DNA from: Syntrophomonas_B sp035447945
Lineage (GTDB): Bacteria > Bacillota > Syntrophomonadia > Syntrophomonadales > Syntrophomonadaceae
Assembly (NCBI GenBank): GCA_035447945.1
Contig: DAOTHZ010000024.1
Coordinates: 1-27,366, forward strand
Length of the DNA stretch: 27,366 bases
Reading direction: 5' to 3'
Below the pieces are notes generated by a model. That model saw only the letters and a list, made by a program, of their open reading frames with translations, was not told the origin of the DNA and did not search any database. Position numbers and translations under genes: made by a program. Positions 15,281 through 23,132 of the stretch are shown here, piece after piece (within the stretch, counting starts at the first letter, position 1; the number at the start of each line of letters is the position of its first letter).

Positions 15281-16681
15281 CTATTCTCTTCCGTTCCAAC
15301 AGTAGGTGCAGATTTTATTCTTGTCGATTCCGATGGAATCGAGCATGTCATGGATGTTCTGATATTTTAATGTGGAGAAATTCAGCCGTTTGCAGATGCG
15401 TTCGACCATACATTGATACTTGTCCGTGGAGGGATCGCAATAGTCCTCAAAATAATCCGGTTCTTTTCCTTCCAGATCAGCTATGGCCTTGCGGGCTACC
15501 AAATCCATTTCTGAGCGGTTGGTGGAAAAATTCAGATATTTGCAGCCAAATACCAGTGGCGGACAAGCGGAACGTATGTGAACTTCCTTGGCATTGCACT
15601 GATAAAGCAGATCCACGGTTTCGCGCAGCTGCGTACCGCGGACAATGGAATCGTCACAGAACAACAGTTTTTTATGAGTCACCAATTCGGGAATCGGCAT
15701 TAGTTTCATCCGGGCCACCAGGTTTCTGATTTCCTGGCTCTGCGGCATGAAACTTCTGGCCCAGGTGGGAGTATATTTGATAAAGGGACGCCCGTAAGGA
15801 ATTTTGGATTGGTTGGAGTACCCAATGGCATGGCCGATTCCAGAATCAGGTATCCCGGCCACCATGTCCAGCTCCACCTGGTCCTTCCTGGCCATCACCG
15901 CGCCGTTGCGATAACGCATTACCTCAACGTTCATGCCTTCATAGGTAGAGGAAGGATAGCCGTAATATACCCAAAGAAAAGCACAAATTTTCATTTCTTT
16001 GCGGGGCGGAGATATCTTTTGTATGCCTTCCGGTGTCAGCAGAATGATCTCCCCGGGGCCAAGTTCATATAAAAAAGTGTAACCCAGATTGGGAAACGTA
16101 CACGATTCAAAGGCAATACAATAGGCTCCGTCCTTCTCCCCTACCACCAGCGGCGTTCTGCCAAGTTTGTCGCGGGAGGCATATATCCCCTTGGAAGTAA
16201 GCAGCAGAATGGAGCAGGAACCTTCAATCAGTTCCTGCGCCTTTAACAAACCATCCTTAAACGAGTTTTCCTGGTCCACAATGACAGACACCAATTCCGT
16301 TGGATTAATGGTCCCTTTGCTGGTTTCCAGAAAGTGAATGTTGCGATGGGTGAATTCATTGTCTGCAATTTCATAAAGATTATTGATTTTCGATACCGTA
16401 CTAATCGCGTATTGGCCGAGATGGGATCTGATCGTTAATGGCTGCGGTTCCATGTCGCTGATACAGCCAATTCCCATTTTGCCTTTAAAACTATGCAGTT
16501 CTTGTTCGAATCTGGCTCTGAACTGGGTGTTTTCAATATTGTGAATAGAGGTGTTAAAGCCTTTGCCGTTCCAGATTGCCATACCGCCGGTGCTGGTTCC
16601 CAGATGGGAATGATAATCCGTACCGAAGTAAACATCTGTCACACAATCCTCTTTAGAGACAACCCCGAAAAATCCGCTCAA
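15281..16681 (-). CDS. PurF-like amidophosphoribosyltransferase homologue with degenerate glutaminase site
   Basis: A 466-residue PurF homologue. The phosphoribosyltransferase half is well kept: PRPP loop LLFCDDSIVRGTQLR (339-353) and AGIPDSGIGHAIGYS (275-289). All four cysteines matching the 4Fe-4S ligands of Bacillus-type PurF are present (C233, C380, C458, C461). The glutaminase half is altered: it starts MSGFFGV, with serine instead of the nucleophilic cysteine of MCGIFGI, and the GHxRYST and HNGxLxN segments are replaced by IGCISDMEP and VSKINNLYE. It probably cannot use glutamine normally, so it may use ammonia or have another role. The start is TTG; the nearby ATG is out of frame and the frame is closed by TAA upstream. 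It is translationally coupled to the flavoprotein gene. Confidence 0.88.
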   Translation of the reverse strand: MSGFFGVVSKEDCVTDVYFGTDYHSHLGTSTGGMAIWNGKGFNTSIHNIENTQFRARFEQELHSFKGKMGIGCISDMEPQPLTIRSHLGQYAISTVSKINNLYEIADNEFTHRNIHFLETSKGTINPTELVSVIVDQENSFKDGLLKAQELIEGSCSILLLTSKGIYASRDKLGRTPLVVGEKDGAYCIAFESCTFPNLGYTFLYELGPGEIILLTPEGIQKISPPRKEMKICAFLWVYYGYPSSTYEGMNVEVMRYRNGAVMARKDQVELDMVAGIPDSGIGHAIGYSNQSKIPYGRPFIKYTPTWARSFMPQSQEIRNLVARMKLMPIPELVTHKKLLFCDDSIVRGTQLRETVDLLYQCNAKEVHIRSACPPLVFGCKYLNFSTNRSEMDLVARKAIADLEGKEPDYFEDYCDPSTDKYQCMVERICKRLNFSTLKYQNIHDMLDSIGIDKNKICTYCWNGRE

Positions 16682-16726
16682 TTCATTTACACTCCCTTAA
16701 TGAATGAAATCCATTTTCAATTCAAA

Positions 16727-16754
16727 ATCATAATATAATCGCATTAGAATGCAA
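16727..16754 (-). promoter_or_regulatory. Candidate promoter with overlapping dyad for the PurF-like gene
   Basis: On the minus strand TTGCAT, a 16-base spacer and TATGAT lie about 45 bases before the start codon. The -35 match is weak. The palindrome GCATT-AG-AATGC (16741-16752) overlaps the -35 box and spacer and could be an operator. It does not resemble the PurBox of Bacillus. Confidence 0.35.
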
Positions 16755-16935
16755 TATTATATAAATAAGAATACATCATACATTGACAGGCGTCCACGGC
16801 AATTCATTTCCTGCCCAAGAAATAAGCCGGAAAAACAAGAAGCGGCAGGGCATCACTTTTACCCCTAACCGCTTCAAGATCGGCACTCATTGTGTTATAA
16901 AGTGGCATTCGTGTTACATGCAACGTCTCAATGAT

Positions 16936-18960
16936 TTATAACCTGCCGGCATTACGCAGAGCCAGCACCACCAATTTACGATAGACCTTTTCTTTCGCTG
17001 AAGCAGGCGTCGCCAGATCCATTCTATCCAGGTATACGTGGGCCGATTCAGGAATCGGTTTGAAGATTTCTGTTATTACCTTGCCGGCCAATTTTCCGGG
17101 ACTACCGGTAGCCAAGGCCTTGAAACCTTTGAGGGCACCCCCCAGTCCAATTTCAATGGGGGTGAGATCGGTGCCAAACGGGAACGGTTTAAAATAACCT
17201 TTCTCTTGATAAGGTTTGATTAAGGCAGCCAGTTTTTCCGGGGTATTGTTGCGATACTCGTCGGGGATCTGATAATCCATCGGAATTTTCCCGGCTTTTT
17301 TAGCTTGTTTCAGCAGGTCTTCCTGGAATCTTGAATCAGTGACATTTAAAATCGCCGCAATGGTATCTTTATCTGACTTNNNNNNNNNNNNNNNNNNNNN
17401 NNNNNNNNNNNNNNNNNNNNNNNNNNNNNNNNNNNNNNNNNNNNNNNNNNNNNNNNNNNNNNNNNNNNNNNNNNNNNNNCTGCAGACCATACCGGCATTG
17501 ACAAAGCGTCCGTCTTTGCGCTGCAAAGCCCGCAGTTCTTCATCGCCATACAACTGATTGACCTTGTTCACACCGGACATGCCGAATTGCTTGCGTTCTT
17601 CTTCACTCATTTGGTTGAGCTGGTCGTAGAATGATTTGGGACCGATGTAGAAGGCGCCCAGGATGACCTGCCCATTCAGCAGGTGGGTACCCAGTAAATG
17701 GCGAATTTGTTCGCGGTTTTCAGCTTCGTTCATGTCGGTACCATAAGCTTGGGTTCCATTATAAATACTGCCTTCTTTGTATTCCAACCCGGCTTTTAAT
17801 ATGCCAAATTTACTCAGGAAGGCAAAATCATCCTGGCTGAGATGCGGTTTTATTGCTTTCATGTCCAGCAATTGTTCAATAATGTCGGGCGGTATCTGCT
17901 GTGGATCCAGTTTATTGGCATTGATGAGTTTCATGAGCGGGATGCTGTCAAATACCTGGCGTTTTAAGATTTTACTCTTGTACATCTGCATGAACGCATC
18001 AACAAACATTTCTGATGAACCATAAAGACCTTTTTCGAATTTGCCGGTACTCCCCCATCTGTTAATCAAATCTTGACAGCGCCCGGTTATGTTTATATGA
18101 TTGATAAATTCCTGATACACCTCATTATGTTCATTCCGCATAATCAAACCAGCTACAATCGCATCGCCCAATGCGCCGATGCCAACTTGAATGGTCCCGC
18201 CGTCAGGCACCAGGGTGCTGACATTGATACCAATCATATGGTCAGGGATGGCTACCGGATCTTTGGGAGGAGCAAACATTTCATAATCCACAAAATCTCC
18301 CTGTAAAATCATGTCGTAGCTTTCCGCCTCAACGACAGCATCTCCGTACATAAACGGCAATTTTGGATTGGCTTCTGCAACCAGAACAATCTTTTGTCCG
18401 CTGCTTCTTAGTTTGTTGAGTTCCTCCAGCGCTTCGATCGAGATATCGGTATTGCATCCCATCGAATACATCATTTTTCCGTCAATTTCTTGATTGCTGA
18501 CCAATTGGCCGAAAACGTTAACGCCAAAATCAATAGCATCACGTACAACATGGGTGTAATTTGAATTGAGGTGATTTTGTTGGGCTTCAATGTCGTGCAG
18601 ATAAGAACCGGCTTTGCTGAAAAATTCATATACTTTGACGTTGTCAGGAAGTTTTTTTTCGCGTAAATCAAGCATATAATCAAAATCAAGAACACCTGCG
18701 AACACCCGATCTGAAAGCGGTTTTAAAAATCTTTTTTCCAGTTCACTATGTCCACGTGGTTTTTCCAAGGCTAGTGCGGTTACAATTCTGAGGTTTATGG
18801 TGGGATCCTCTTTTGCTCGACGATAGAGTTCGTTGATGATAAGAATGGGTTTCCCGAGTGCCAATGGCATGGAAAAAGTAATGTCTTTGCCAATGTAATT
18901 GATGATCTCATCTACGATTTTTCCAACATCAGCGTACACTTCCCCAGCGTATTCTTTCAT
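16936..18960 (-). CDS. Acetyl-CoA hydrolase/CoA-transferase family protein (interrupted by assembly gap)
   Basis: A 674-codon reading frame with 34 unreadable codons. Visible blocks match the acetyl-CoA hydrolase/transferase family: DGGTIQVGIGALGDAIV in the N-terminal domain, KGLYGSSEMFVDAFM, then GRFVNAGMVC just before the gap and SDKDTIAAILNVTDSRFQ just after. Members move CoA between acyl groups or hydrolyse acyl-CoA and may act in acetate or butyrate metabolism. The start ATG follows AGGTGG. The central C-terminal-domain segment, which in homologues contains GGQYNF and YGIADLRG-like motifs, falls in the gap, so the active site cannot be checked. The protein is longer than typical 430-550 residue CoA-transferases of the 4-hydroxybutyrate type. 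It is flanked by gaps of about 250 bases and appears monocistronic. Confidence 0.88.
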   Translation of the reverse strand: MKEYAGEVYADVGKIVDEIINYIGKDITFSMPLALGKPILIINELYRRAKEDPTINLRIVTALALEKPRGHSELEKRFLKPLSDRVFAGVLDFDYMLDLREKKLPDNVKVYEFFSKAGSYLHDIEAQQNHLNSNYTHVVRDAIDFGVNVFGQLVSNQEIDGKMMYSMGCNTDISIEALEELNKLRSSGQKIVLVAEANPKLPFMYGDAVVEAESYDMILQGDFVDYEMFAPPKDPVAIPDHMIGINVSTLVPDGGTIQVGIGALGDAIVAGLIMRNEHNEVYQEFINHINITGRCQDLINRWGSTGKFEKGLYGSSEMFVDAFMQMYKSKILKRQVFDSIPLMKLINANKLDPQQIPPDIIEQLLDMKAIKPHLSQDDFAFLSKFGILKAGLEYKEGSIYNGTQAYGTDMNEAENREQIRHLLGTHLLNGQVILGAFYIGPKSFYDQLNQMSEEERKQFGMSGVNKVNQLYGDEELRALQRKDGRFVNAGMVCXXXXXXXXXXXXXXXXXXXXXXXXXXXXXXXXXXKSDKDTIAAILNVTDSRFQEDLLKQAKKAGKIPMDYQIPDEYRNNTPEKLAALIKPYQEKGYFKPFPFGTDLTPIEIGLGGALKGFKALATGSPGKLAGKVITEIFKPIPESAHVYLDRMDLATPASAKEKVYRKLVVLALRNAGRL
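17380..17479. other. Assembly gap (100 N)
   Basis: Exactly 100 N, the usual placeholder for a gap of unknown length. Both flanks code for the same protein and stay in the same frame. From memory of the family the missing stretch should be about 80 to 90 residues, so the true gap is probably nearer 250 bases. Confidence 0.95.
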
Positions 18961-19134
18961 ACAGCCACCTACCTATCCTAAATATTTCAGGAGAATCGTC
19001 CCCTTACAAACATGATACAATATTCAGAATAATTTAACATTCATAAATTCAGCCTAATTAAATCTATTTACCGACAAAGTGCTTTTACGCTGTTGTCCAG
19101 ATTCAGGGGCAGTCAATCCCTTTTATACAGGTTA

Positions 19135-19197
19135 TTCAGATCCCATAGGAATTAATTCAAATATTTTGTTTAATCATCCGCGCATAAGGGATCTGAA
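19135..19197. repeat. Ten-base inverted repeat after the PII-like gene
   Basis: TTCAGATCCC (19135-19144) and its exact complement (19188-19197) are separated by 43 AT-rich bases. It lies about 25 bases past the PII-like stop codon and might act as a weak terminator or an operator for the downstream CoA-transferase gene. There is no T run. Confidence 0.45.
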
Positions 19198-19220
19198 ATG
19201 CTTTTTATAAATGTAATCGC

Positions 19221-19895
19221 TTACTTATGAATCCCATAGGTCTTATTGGCATTCTGGACAAAGATAATCCCATTACCGGGTTTGTCAATTTTCAGGTTTT
19301 CTCTGACCAAGGCAACGATATCTTCAGTTTTTTCGAATTCTGAGAGGATAATGACAACCTCTTTTTCCGGTTCAATATCCATTGCAAACAATTTGCTCGT
19401 TTCATGTATTCCTGAGCCTCGGGCGTTAATGATCGTTCCGCCCTTGGAACCTGCCTTGGTCGCTGCAGCAATAACCTCTTCCGCTTTTCCCCGATCAACG
19501 ATAACGGTTATAATATGGTACATGCTATTGTCTGCCTCACTTTCTTCCTGTAAACTCTTGCACAACATCCGCTGCGTGCCAAAAATACCACAAATCGATG
19601 TTGTAAAGGCAATTCCGTGATGAGGTTTGTAAAATTCAAATTCTTGGTTGAGCTTTTCTAAAACACGTTCGGCGGTTTCCTTTTCCGTTGCCATATGCAC
19701 GATCTCTTTTTTTTCATCTGTAATACCAATATAATTCAAAAGGCGGTTTTTTATAGTTCCCTTTCCTAAAGTAACGGTTCCGCCAGATATTCCATATTTT
19801 TTCGCTGCTTTGATAATTTTACTGCCTAATCCATAGTTGACAATGACACGGATTAATTCGATATCAGAACCCCCTGATCTATTGTTCATTGTCAT
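19221..19895 (-). CDS. Tandem PII-like (GlnB-fold) regulatory protein
   Basis: A 224-residue protein made of two GlnB-like domains. The first covers about 11-108 (ELIRVIVNYGLGSKIIKAA, GGTVTLGKGT, HHGIAFTTSICGIFG) and the second about 126-222 (YHIITVIVDRGKAEEVIAAA, GGTIINARGSG, PEKEVVIILSE, PGNGIIFVQN). PII proteins bind nucleotides and often 2-oxoglutarate and gate membrane transporters. The tyrosine that is uridylylated in classical T-loops is not visible, so this is a PII-like rather than a canonical nitrogen regulator. The ATG at 19893-19895, five bases after GGAGGAGTGG's core, is chosen; the frame extends further but into the neighbour. It overlaps the end of the DUF1538 gene by 17 bases, so the two are coupled and the membrane protein is the likely partner. 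Confidence 0.88.
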   Translation of the reverse strand: MTMNNRSGGSDIELIRVIVNYGLGSKIIKAAKKYGISGGTVTLGKGTIKNRLLNYIGITDEKKEIVHMATEKETAERVLEKLNQEFEFYKPHHGIAFTTSICGIFGTQRMLCKSLQEESEADNSMYHIITVIVDRGKAEEVIAAATKAGSKGGTIINARGSGIHETSKLFAMDIEPEKEVVIILSEFEKTEDIVALVRENLKIDKPGNGIIFVQNANKTYGIHK

Positions 19896-21372
19896 CCACT
19901 CCTCCTTTTTTCGATCTGATTTTAAATACCAAACCCAGAATTTGCAGGGCAATCAAGGGGGTCATGGCCACCATGGCGATCACGCCAAAACCGTCGATTA
20001 AAACGTTAGCCCCTTCTACCGCTTCCGCAACTCCCTGGGTGAAGGCCAGAATAAATGTAGCCGTCATGGGGCCTGAAGCAACTCCGCCAGAATCGAAGGC
20101 AATACCGACAAACAACTTAGGAACAAAGTGGGTCAGCGCAATGGATATGAGGTATCCAGGCAAGAGATAATGCCATAATTGTATTCCCGGAGTCAGGATG
20201 CGTATAATGGACAAGGCAACCGCCAGTGCCACACCCAAAGCCAAGGTAATCATAACCACTTTTCGATTTACATATCCACTGGTAACTTCCTCAATCTGAT
20301 GGGTCAAGACGTTTACCGCCGGCTCGGCCAGGATGGTCACCATACCCAGAATAAAACCGGCTCCAATAACATACCAATAATTGTCCAGGGAAGCCATTTT
20401 AAAGCCAACAATACTGCCAACCTCCATAAAACCCGCGTTAACCCCCAACAACAATAGAACCAGCCCGACAAAGGTAAACAACATTCCAAACAAGACTCTG
20501 CGCAACGCTGTTTTTGATAATTTAAAAGCGATCTTTTGAAAAACCATAAACGTAATCAGTATGGGCGCCAGAGCAAGGACGATTTCTCCTGCGATCAAGG
20601 GAAGTTTTTGCAGGAACGGAGCCATGATCGAAGTTGACATTGCTTGCGCAGTTGGCAGCATACCTGTTATTGTATCTGTTTTTGCCAGGATACTCATTAT
20701 CATTACGGATATAATGGCACCGGTTGAGACAATTGCCACCAACCCGAAACTGTCTTCTTCAGAAGATTTACTATCCATTTTAAGTTGTGAAACACCCCAG
20801 GCCAAGGCCAGAACAAATGGAACTGTCAATGCTCCGGTAGTCGCTCCGGAAGCATCAAAGGAAATCGCCATGAATTCGGGAGATGTAAATAGCGCTAGAA
20901 CCAGAATGATTCCATATAATACCGTCAACGTTTTATATAAAGGAAAATTATACACGATGCGGGTAAGACCAACCGCAAACAGCACTGCAATGCCAATGGA
21001 TACCACGACCACTAGAATGCCTTTTGAAATCAATCCCGAGGTAACCGCGTCTACTTGTCCGGCCAGAATATGCAGATCAGGCTCGGCAATTGAAATAAAG
21101 AAACCCAAAAACAATCCTGCAACGATCACGATCCAAACCTTGTTTGATTTCACGATGGCGGTTCCCATCATATTGCCAATGGGGGTGATGCCGATATCAA
21201 CCCCGAATAAAAAAACAGTCAATCCAATCACAATCAGAATTGCACCCAGGAGAAACCTTATGAGAAGGGGGGTGTCAATCGGGGTTAGTGTAAAATTCAA
21301 CAACATTACTATTGCTGTAATAGGCAAGACTGAATATAAAACTTCAACTAGTTTCGATGTAATTACACTCAA
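19879..21372 (-). CDS. DUF1538 family membrane protein, internally duplicated
   Basis: A 497-residue protein with about twelve membrane helices. It is a tandem duplication: AEPDLHILAGQVDAVTSG (96-113) recurs as AEPAVNVLTHQIEEVTSG (349-366), and FDASGATTGALTVPF (172-186) recurs as FDSGGVASGPMTATF (426-440), both offset by about 253 residues. Acidic and glycine/serine-rich membrane motifs of this kind suggest a transporter or channel, but the family has no settled function. The likely start is the TTG at 21370-21372, five bases after GGAGGAGG. It is followed, with overlap, by the tandem PII-like gene, which probably regulates it. A long structured leader precedes it. Confidence 0.88.
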   Translation of the reverse strand: MSVITSKLVEVLYSVLPITAIVMLLNFTLTPIDTPLLIRFLLGAILIVIGLTVFLFGVDIGITPIGNMMGTAIVKSNKVWIVIVAGLFLGFFISIAEPDLHILAGQVDAVTSGLISKGILVVVVSIGIAVLFAVGLTRIVYNFPLYKTLTVLYGIILVLALFTSPEFMAISFDASGATTGALTVPFVLALAWGVSQLKMDSKSSEEDSFGLVAIVSTGAIISVMIMSILAKTDTITGMLPTAQAMSTSIMAPFLQKLPLIAGEIVLALAPILITFMVFQKIAFKLSKTALRRVLFGMLFTFVGLVLLLLGVNAGFMEVGSIVGFKMASLDNYWYVIGAGFILGMVTILAEPAVNVLTHQIEEVTSGYVNRKVVMITLALGVALAVALSIIRILTPGIQLWHYLLPGYLISIALTHFVPKLFVGIAFDSGGVASGPMTATFILAFTQGVAEAVEGANVLIDGFGVIAMVAMTPLIALQILGLVFKIRSKKGGVDDNEQ

Positions 21373-21640
21373 ACAATCCTCCTCCTTTCATTATGATAAG
21401 CATAGCATTTGTTCTTATGCTTTTTGGTTTTCCCGCCTGTTTTGGAGATACCCTTATTAGCCGGGATATTTTGAACCAAAATATCCGAAAAAGGGAAACC
21501 ATCGATGTCAGACTGCGATGTTCCTGGGTTTACCTAGCGGGGTTGTCTTTTCTTAATATCAGGTTTCGCTATCCCCGGCAGCCAAACACTGCGTTTTTGA
21601 AGGAACAACAAAGTGACGCTGTTTCGCCAGTACTCTCCCC
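21373..21640 (-). promoter_or_regulatory. Long structured leader of the DUF1538-PII operon (candidate cis-regulatory RNA)
   Basis: A TATTCT hexamer (complement of 21644-21649) could be the -10 box, giving a transcript that starts near GGGGAGAGTA and runs about 265 bases to the DUF1538 start. The leader can form several helices: CGGGG with CCCCG, TGTTCC with GGAACA, and a perfect 10-bp hairpin (21464-21473 with 21477-21486) nested in a CCCTT/AAGGG pair (21451-21455 with 21491-21495). A further 7-bp hairpin, AAGCATA/TATGCTT, lies just before the ribosome site. It matches no riboswitch class I can name with confidence. There is no supported open frame in it. Confidence 0.4.
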
Positions 21641-21712
21641 AATAGAATACCATATTAACGGTATATGCCGGCAAAAGAAATAACCTACTGCTTCTTTTAC
21701 AGGAGATTGGTC

Positions 21713-21721
21713 TGGTATAAT
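21713..21721 (+). promoter_or_regulatory. Extended -10 promoter of the sulfur operon
   Basis: TGGTATAAT combines a perfect -10 hexamer (21716-21721) with the TGn extension. A TTTACA (21696-21701) lies upstream at a short 14-base spacing. The start codon of the permease is about 58 bases downstream. Confidence 0.6.
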
Positions 21722-21778
21722 AAAAACAGTAAGCAACCCTATCACAACACCATTCCCTGTTTAAAAGGGGTGAGCACA

Positions 21779-23080
21779 ATGATGATTCCTGTCTCTTGGG
21801 AACACTTGGTTACCTGGTTGGTTCTCTGCTTTATTCTCTTATCAGTCGTCTCTGACAAAATCCGTTATGATCTGACAGCCTTCGCCGGTCTGTTGGGGCT
21901 GGGTCTGCTTGGCTTTAGGGAAACAGAACGGTTGTTTTCCGGTTTTTCTGACCCGGCATTATTTACGATCGCGGTTGTTTTGGTGCTGAGTACGGGCCTG
22001 GCTGAATCAGGAATCCTCACTGGTTTGGGGCAAAGCATTGCCCGGAAGGTGCACGACCCGGACCGGCAAATCTTGTCTGTTTCAGCCGTGACAGTTCTCT
22101 TGTCGAGTATGATGAATAACGTGGGTGCGGTGGGGTTAATCCTGCCGACGGTGCAGCGAATGGCCCGTCGTGCCGGACTGGATCCTGCTCTCTACGGACT
22201 CCCGATTGCTTATGCCAGCATCCTGGGCGGTTCTCTCACCTTAATTGGGACATCTTCCAATATTATTGTGTCAGCCTTTAGAATGCAGGCCTCCGGCAAG
22301 CCTTTCCAAATGTTTGATTTTGCTCCGCAGGGGGTTGCCATGGTCATGGCCGGATTGATATTGTGGTATATCCTTCATCTTCGACACAAAAAGCTGCCGG
22401 ACCGGGAAGCATCGCTCCCCTCCCAAACCCATGACACTAATGACGATATTCATGACTTTGACGAGTTATTTATAGCTCCCCTGCGCACGTTCAGAAACAC
22501 CACCATCGTTTTGGTTTTTTTCCTGCCGGCCCTGTTGTTGACCAGTATCGGCCTGATCCATCCGGCGGTGGCTTTTGGACTGGTGGTGATGGTATTGCTT
22601 GCCACTGACATCCTGCCCTACGACAAAGCCTATGCATCTCTCAACCTGCCCGTATTGATCTTCATGGGCAGTATGATCAGCGTGGCCAATGTGATGCAAG
22701 AAAATGGTTCGCTGTCCCTGGTCGTCAATCAGTTGATTCCCTTTTTGCAAACCCTGCCACCCTGGTTGATGATTTATTTTATTCTATTGCTGACGACTCT
22801 TATCTCCAATATATTGAACAATGCAGTAGCGGCAGTTTTAATGTCACCCACAGCCATCATCCTTGCCCAGTCAGGATTGCTGAACATCAGTGTGGACGCC
22901 CTTTTAATGGCTGTAGCTGCTGGAGCCAGTCTGGGAATTATTCTTCCCACCAATCAAAGCACCCTGATCGTTATGAGCAGCACTTCTTTCTCTCGGAAAA
23001 GTTTTATAAAAATTGGCGCAGTACTGTTTCTTGTATCCGGAATCATTGCTTCCCTTGTCATATATATGATATGGCTTTAA
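21779..23080 (+). CDS. SLC13/ArsB-type anion permease, probably for a sulfur oxyanion
   Basis: A 433-residue membrane protein with about eleven helices. It has the two pseudo-repeats of this superfamily: SMMNNVGAVGLILPTV in the first half and ILNNAVAAVLMSPTAII in the second, each likely a re-entrant hairpin. GSLTLIGTSSNIIVSAF matches the signature of the SAC1/sulfate-type branch, where TLIGTSTNL is common. The soluble TrkA-C domains often found between halves in that branch are absent; only a polar loop (about residues 203-230) is present. The ATG is eight bases after AGGGG and is preferred over upstream in-frame ATGs at 21665. It is the first gene of an operon with a persulfide dioxygenase and YeeE/YedE genes, which supports sulfate, sulfite or thiosulfate as substrate. 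Confidence 0.85.
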   Translation: MMIPVSWEHLVTWLVLCFILLSVVSDKIRYDLTAFAGLLGLGLLGFRETERLFSGFSDPALFTIAVVLVLSTGLAESGILTGLGQSIARKVHDPDRQILSVSAVTVLLSSMMNNVGAVGLILPTVQRMARRAGLDPALYGLPIAYASILGGSLTLIGTSSNIIVSAFRMQASGKPFQMFDFAPQGVAMVMAGLILWYILHLRHKKLPDREASLPSQTHDTNDDIHDFDELFIAPLRTFRNTTIVLVFFLPALLLTSIGLIHPAVAFGLVVMVLLATDILPYDKAYASLNLPVLIFMGSMISVANVMQENGSLSLVVNQLIPFLQTLPPWLMIYFILLLTTLISNILNNAVAAVLMSPTAIILAQSGLLNISVDALLMAVAAGASLGIILPTNQSTLIVMSSTSFSRKSFIKIGAVLFLVSGIIASLVIYMIWL

Positions 23081-23132
23081 CCCTGGAATAGATAAAAAAG
23101 CGTTTAAGAATGGAAAGGAGTTGTTGTATTAT

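Noticed and set aside
16839..16875. GAAGCGG/CCGCTTC hairpin after the CoA-transferase gene
   Set aside because: Seven-base stem with a long loop and no T run; too weak to call a terminator.
19141..19237. TCCCATAGG present twice (near 19141 and 19229), considered as a target-site duplication
   Set aside because: Only nine bases, one copy is coding, and nothing mobile lies between them.
20561..21460. 299-residue plus-strand frame antisense to the DUF1538 gene
   Set aside because: It is a shadow of the real gene, with low-complexity threonine/isoleucine-rich sequence and no ribosome site.
21451..21640. Possible yybP-ykoY, glycine or c-di-AMP riboswitch in the DUF1538 leader
   Set aside because: The GGGGAGAGTA start is suggestive, but the remaining conserved blocks of these classes are missing, so no class was assigned.
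21534..21779. 81-residue minus-strand frame in the DUF1538 leader, considered as a leader peptide
   Set aside because: No ribosome site was seen and its start lies upstream of the likely transcription start.
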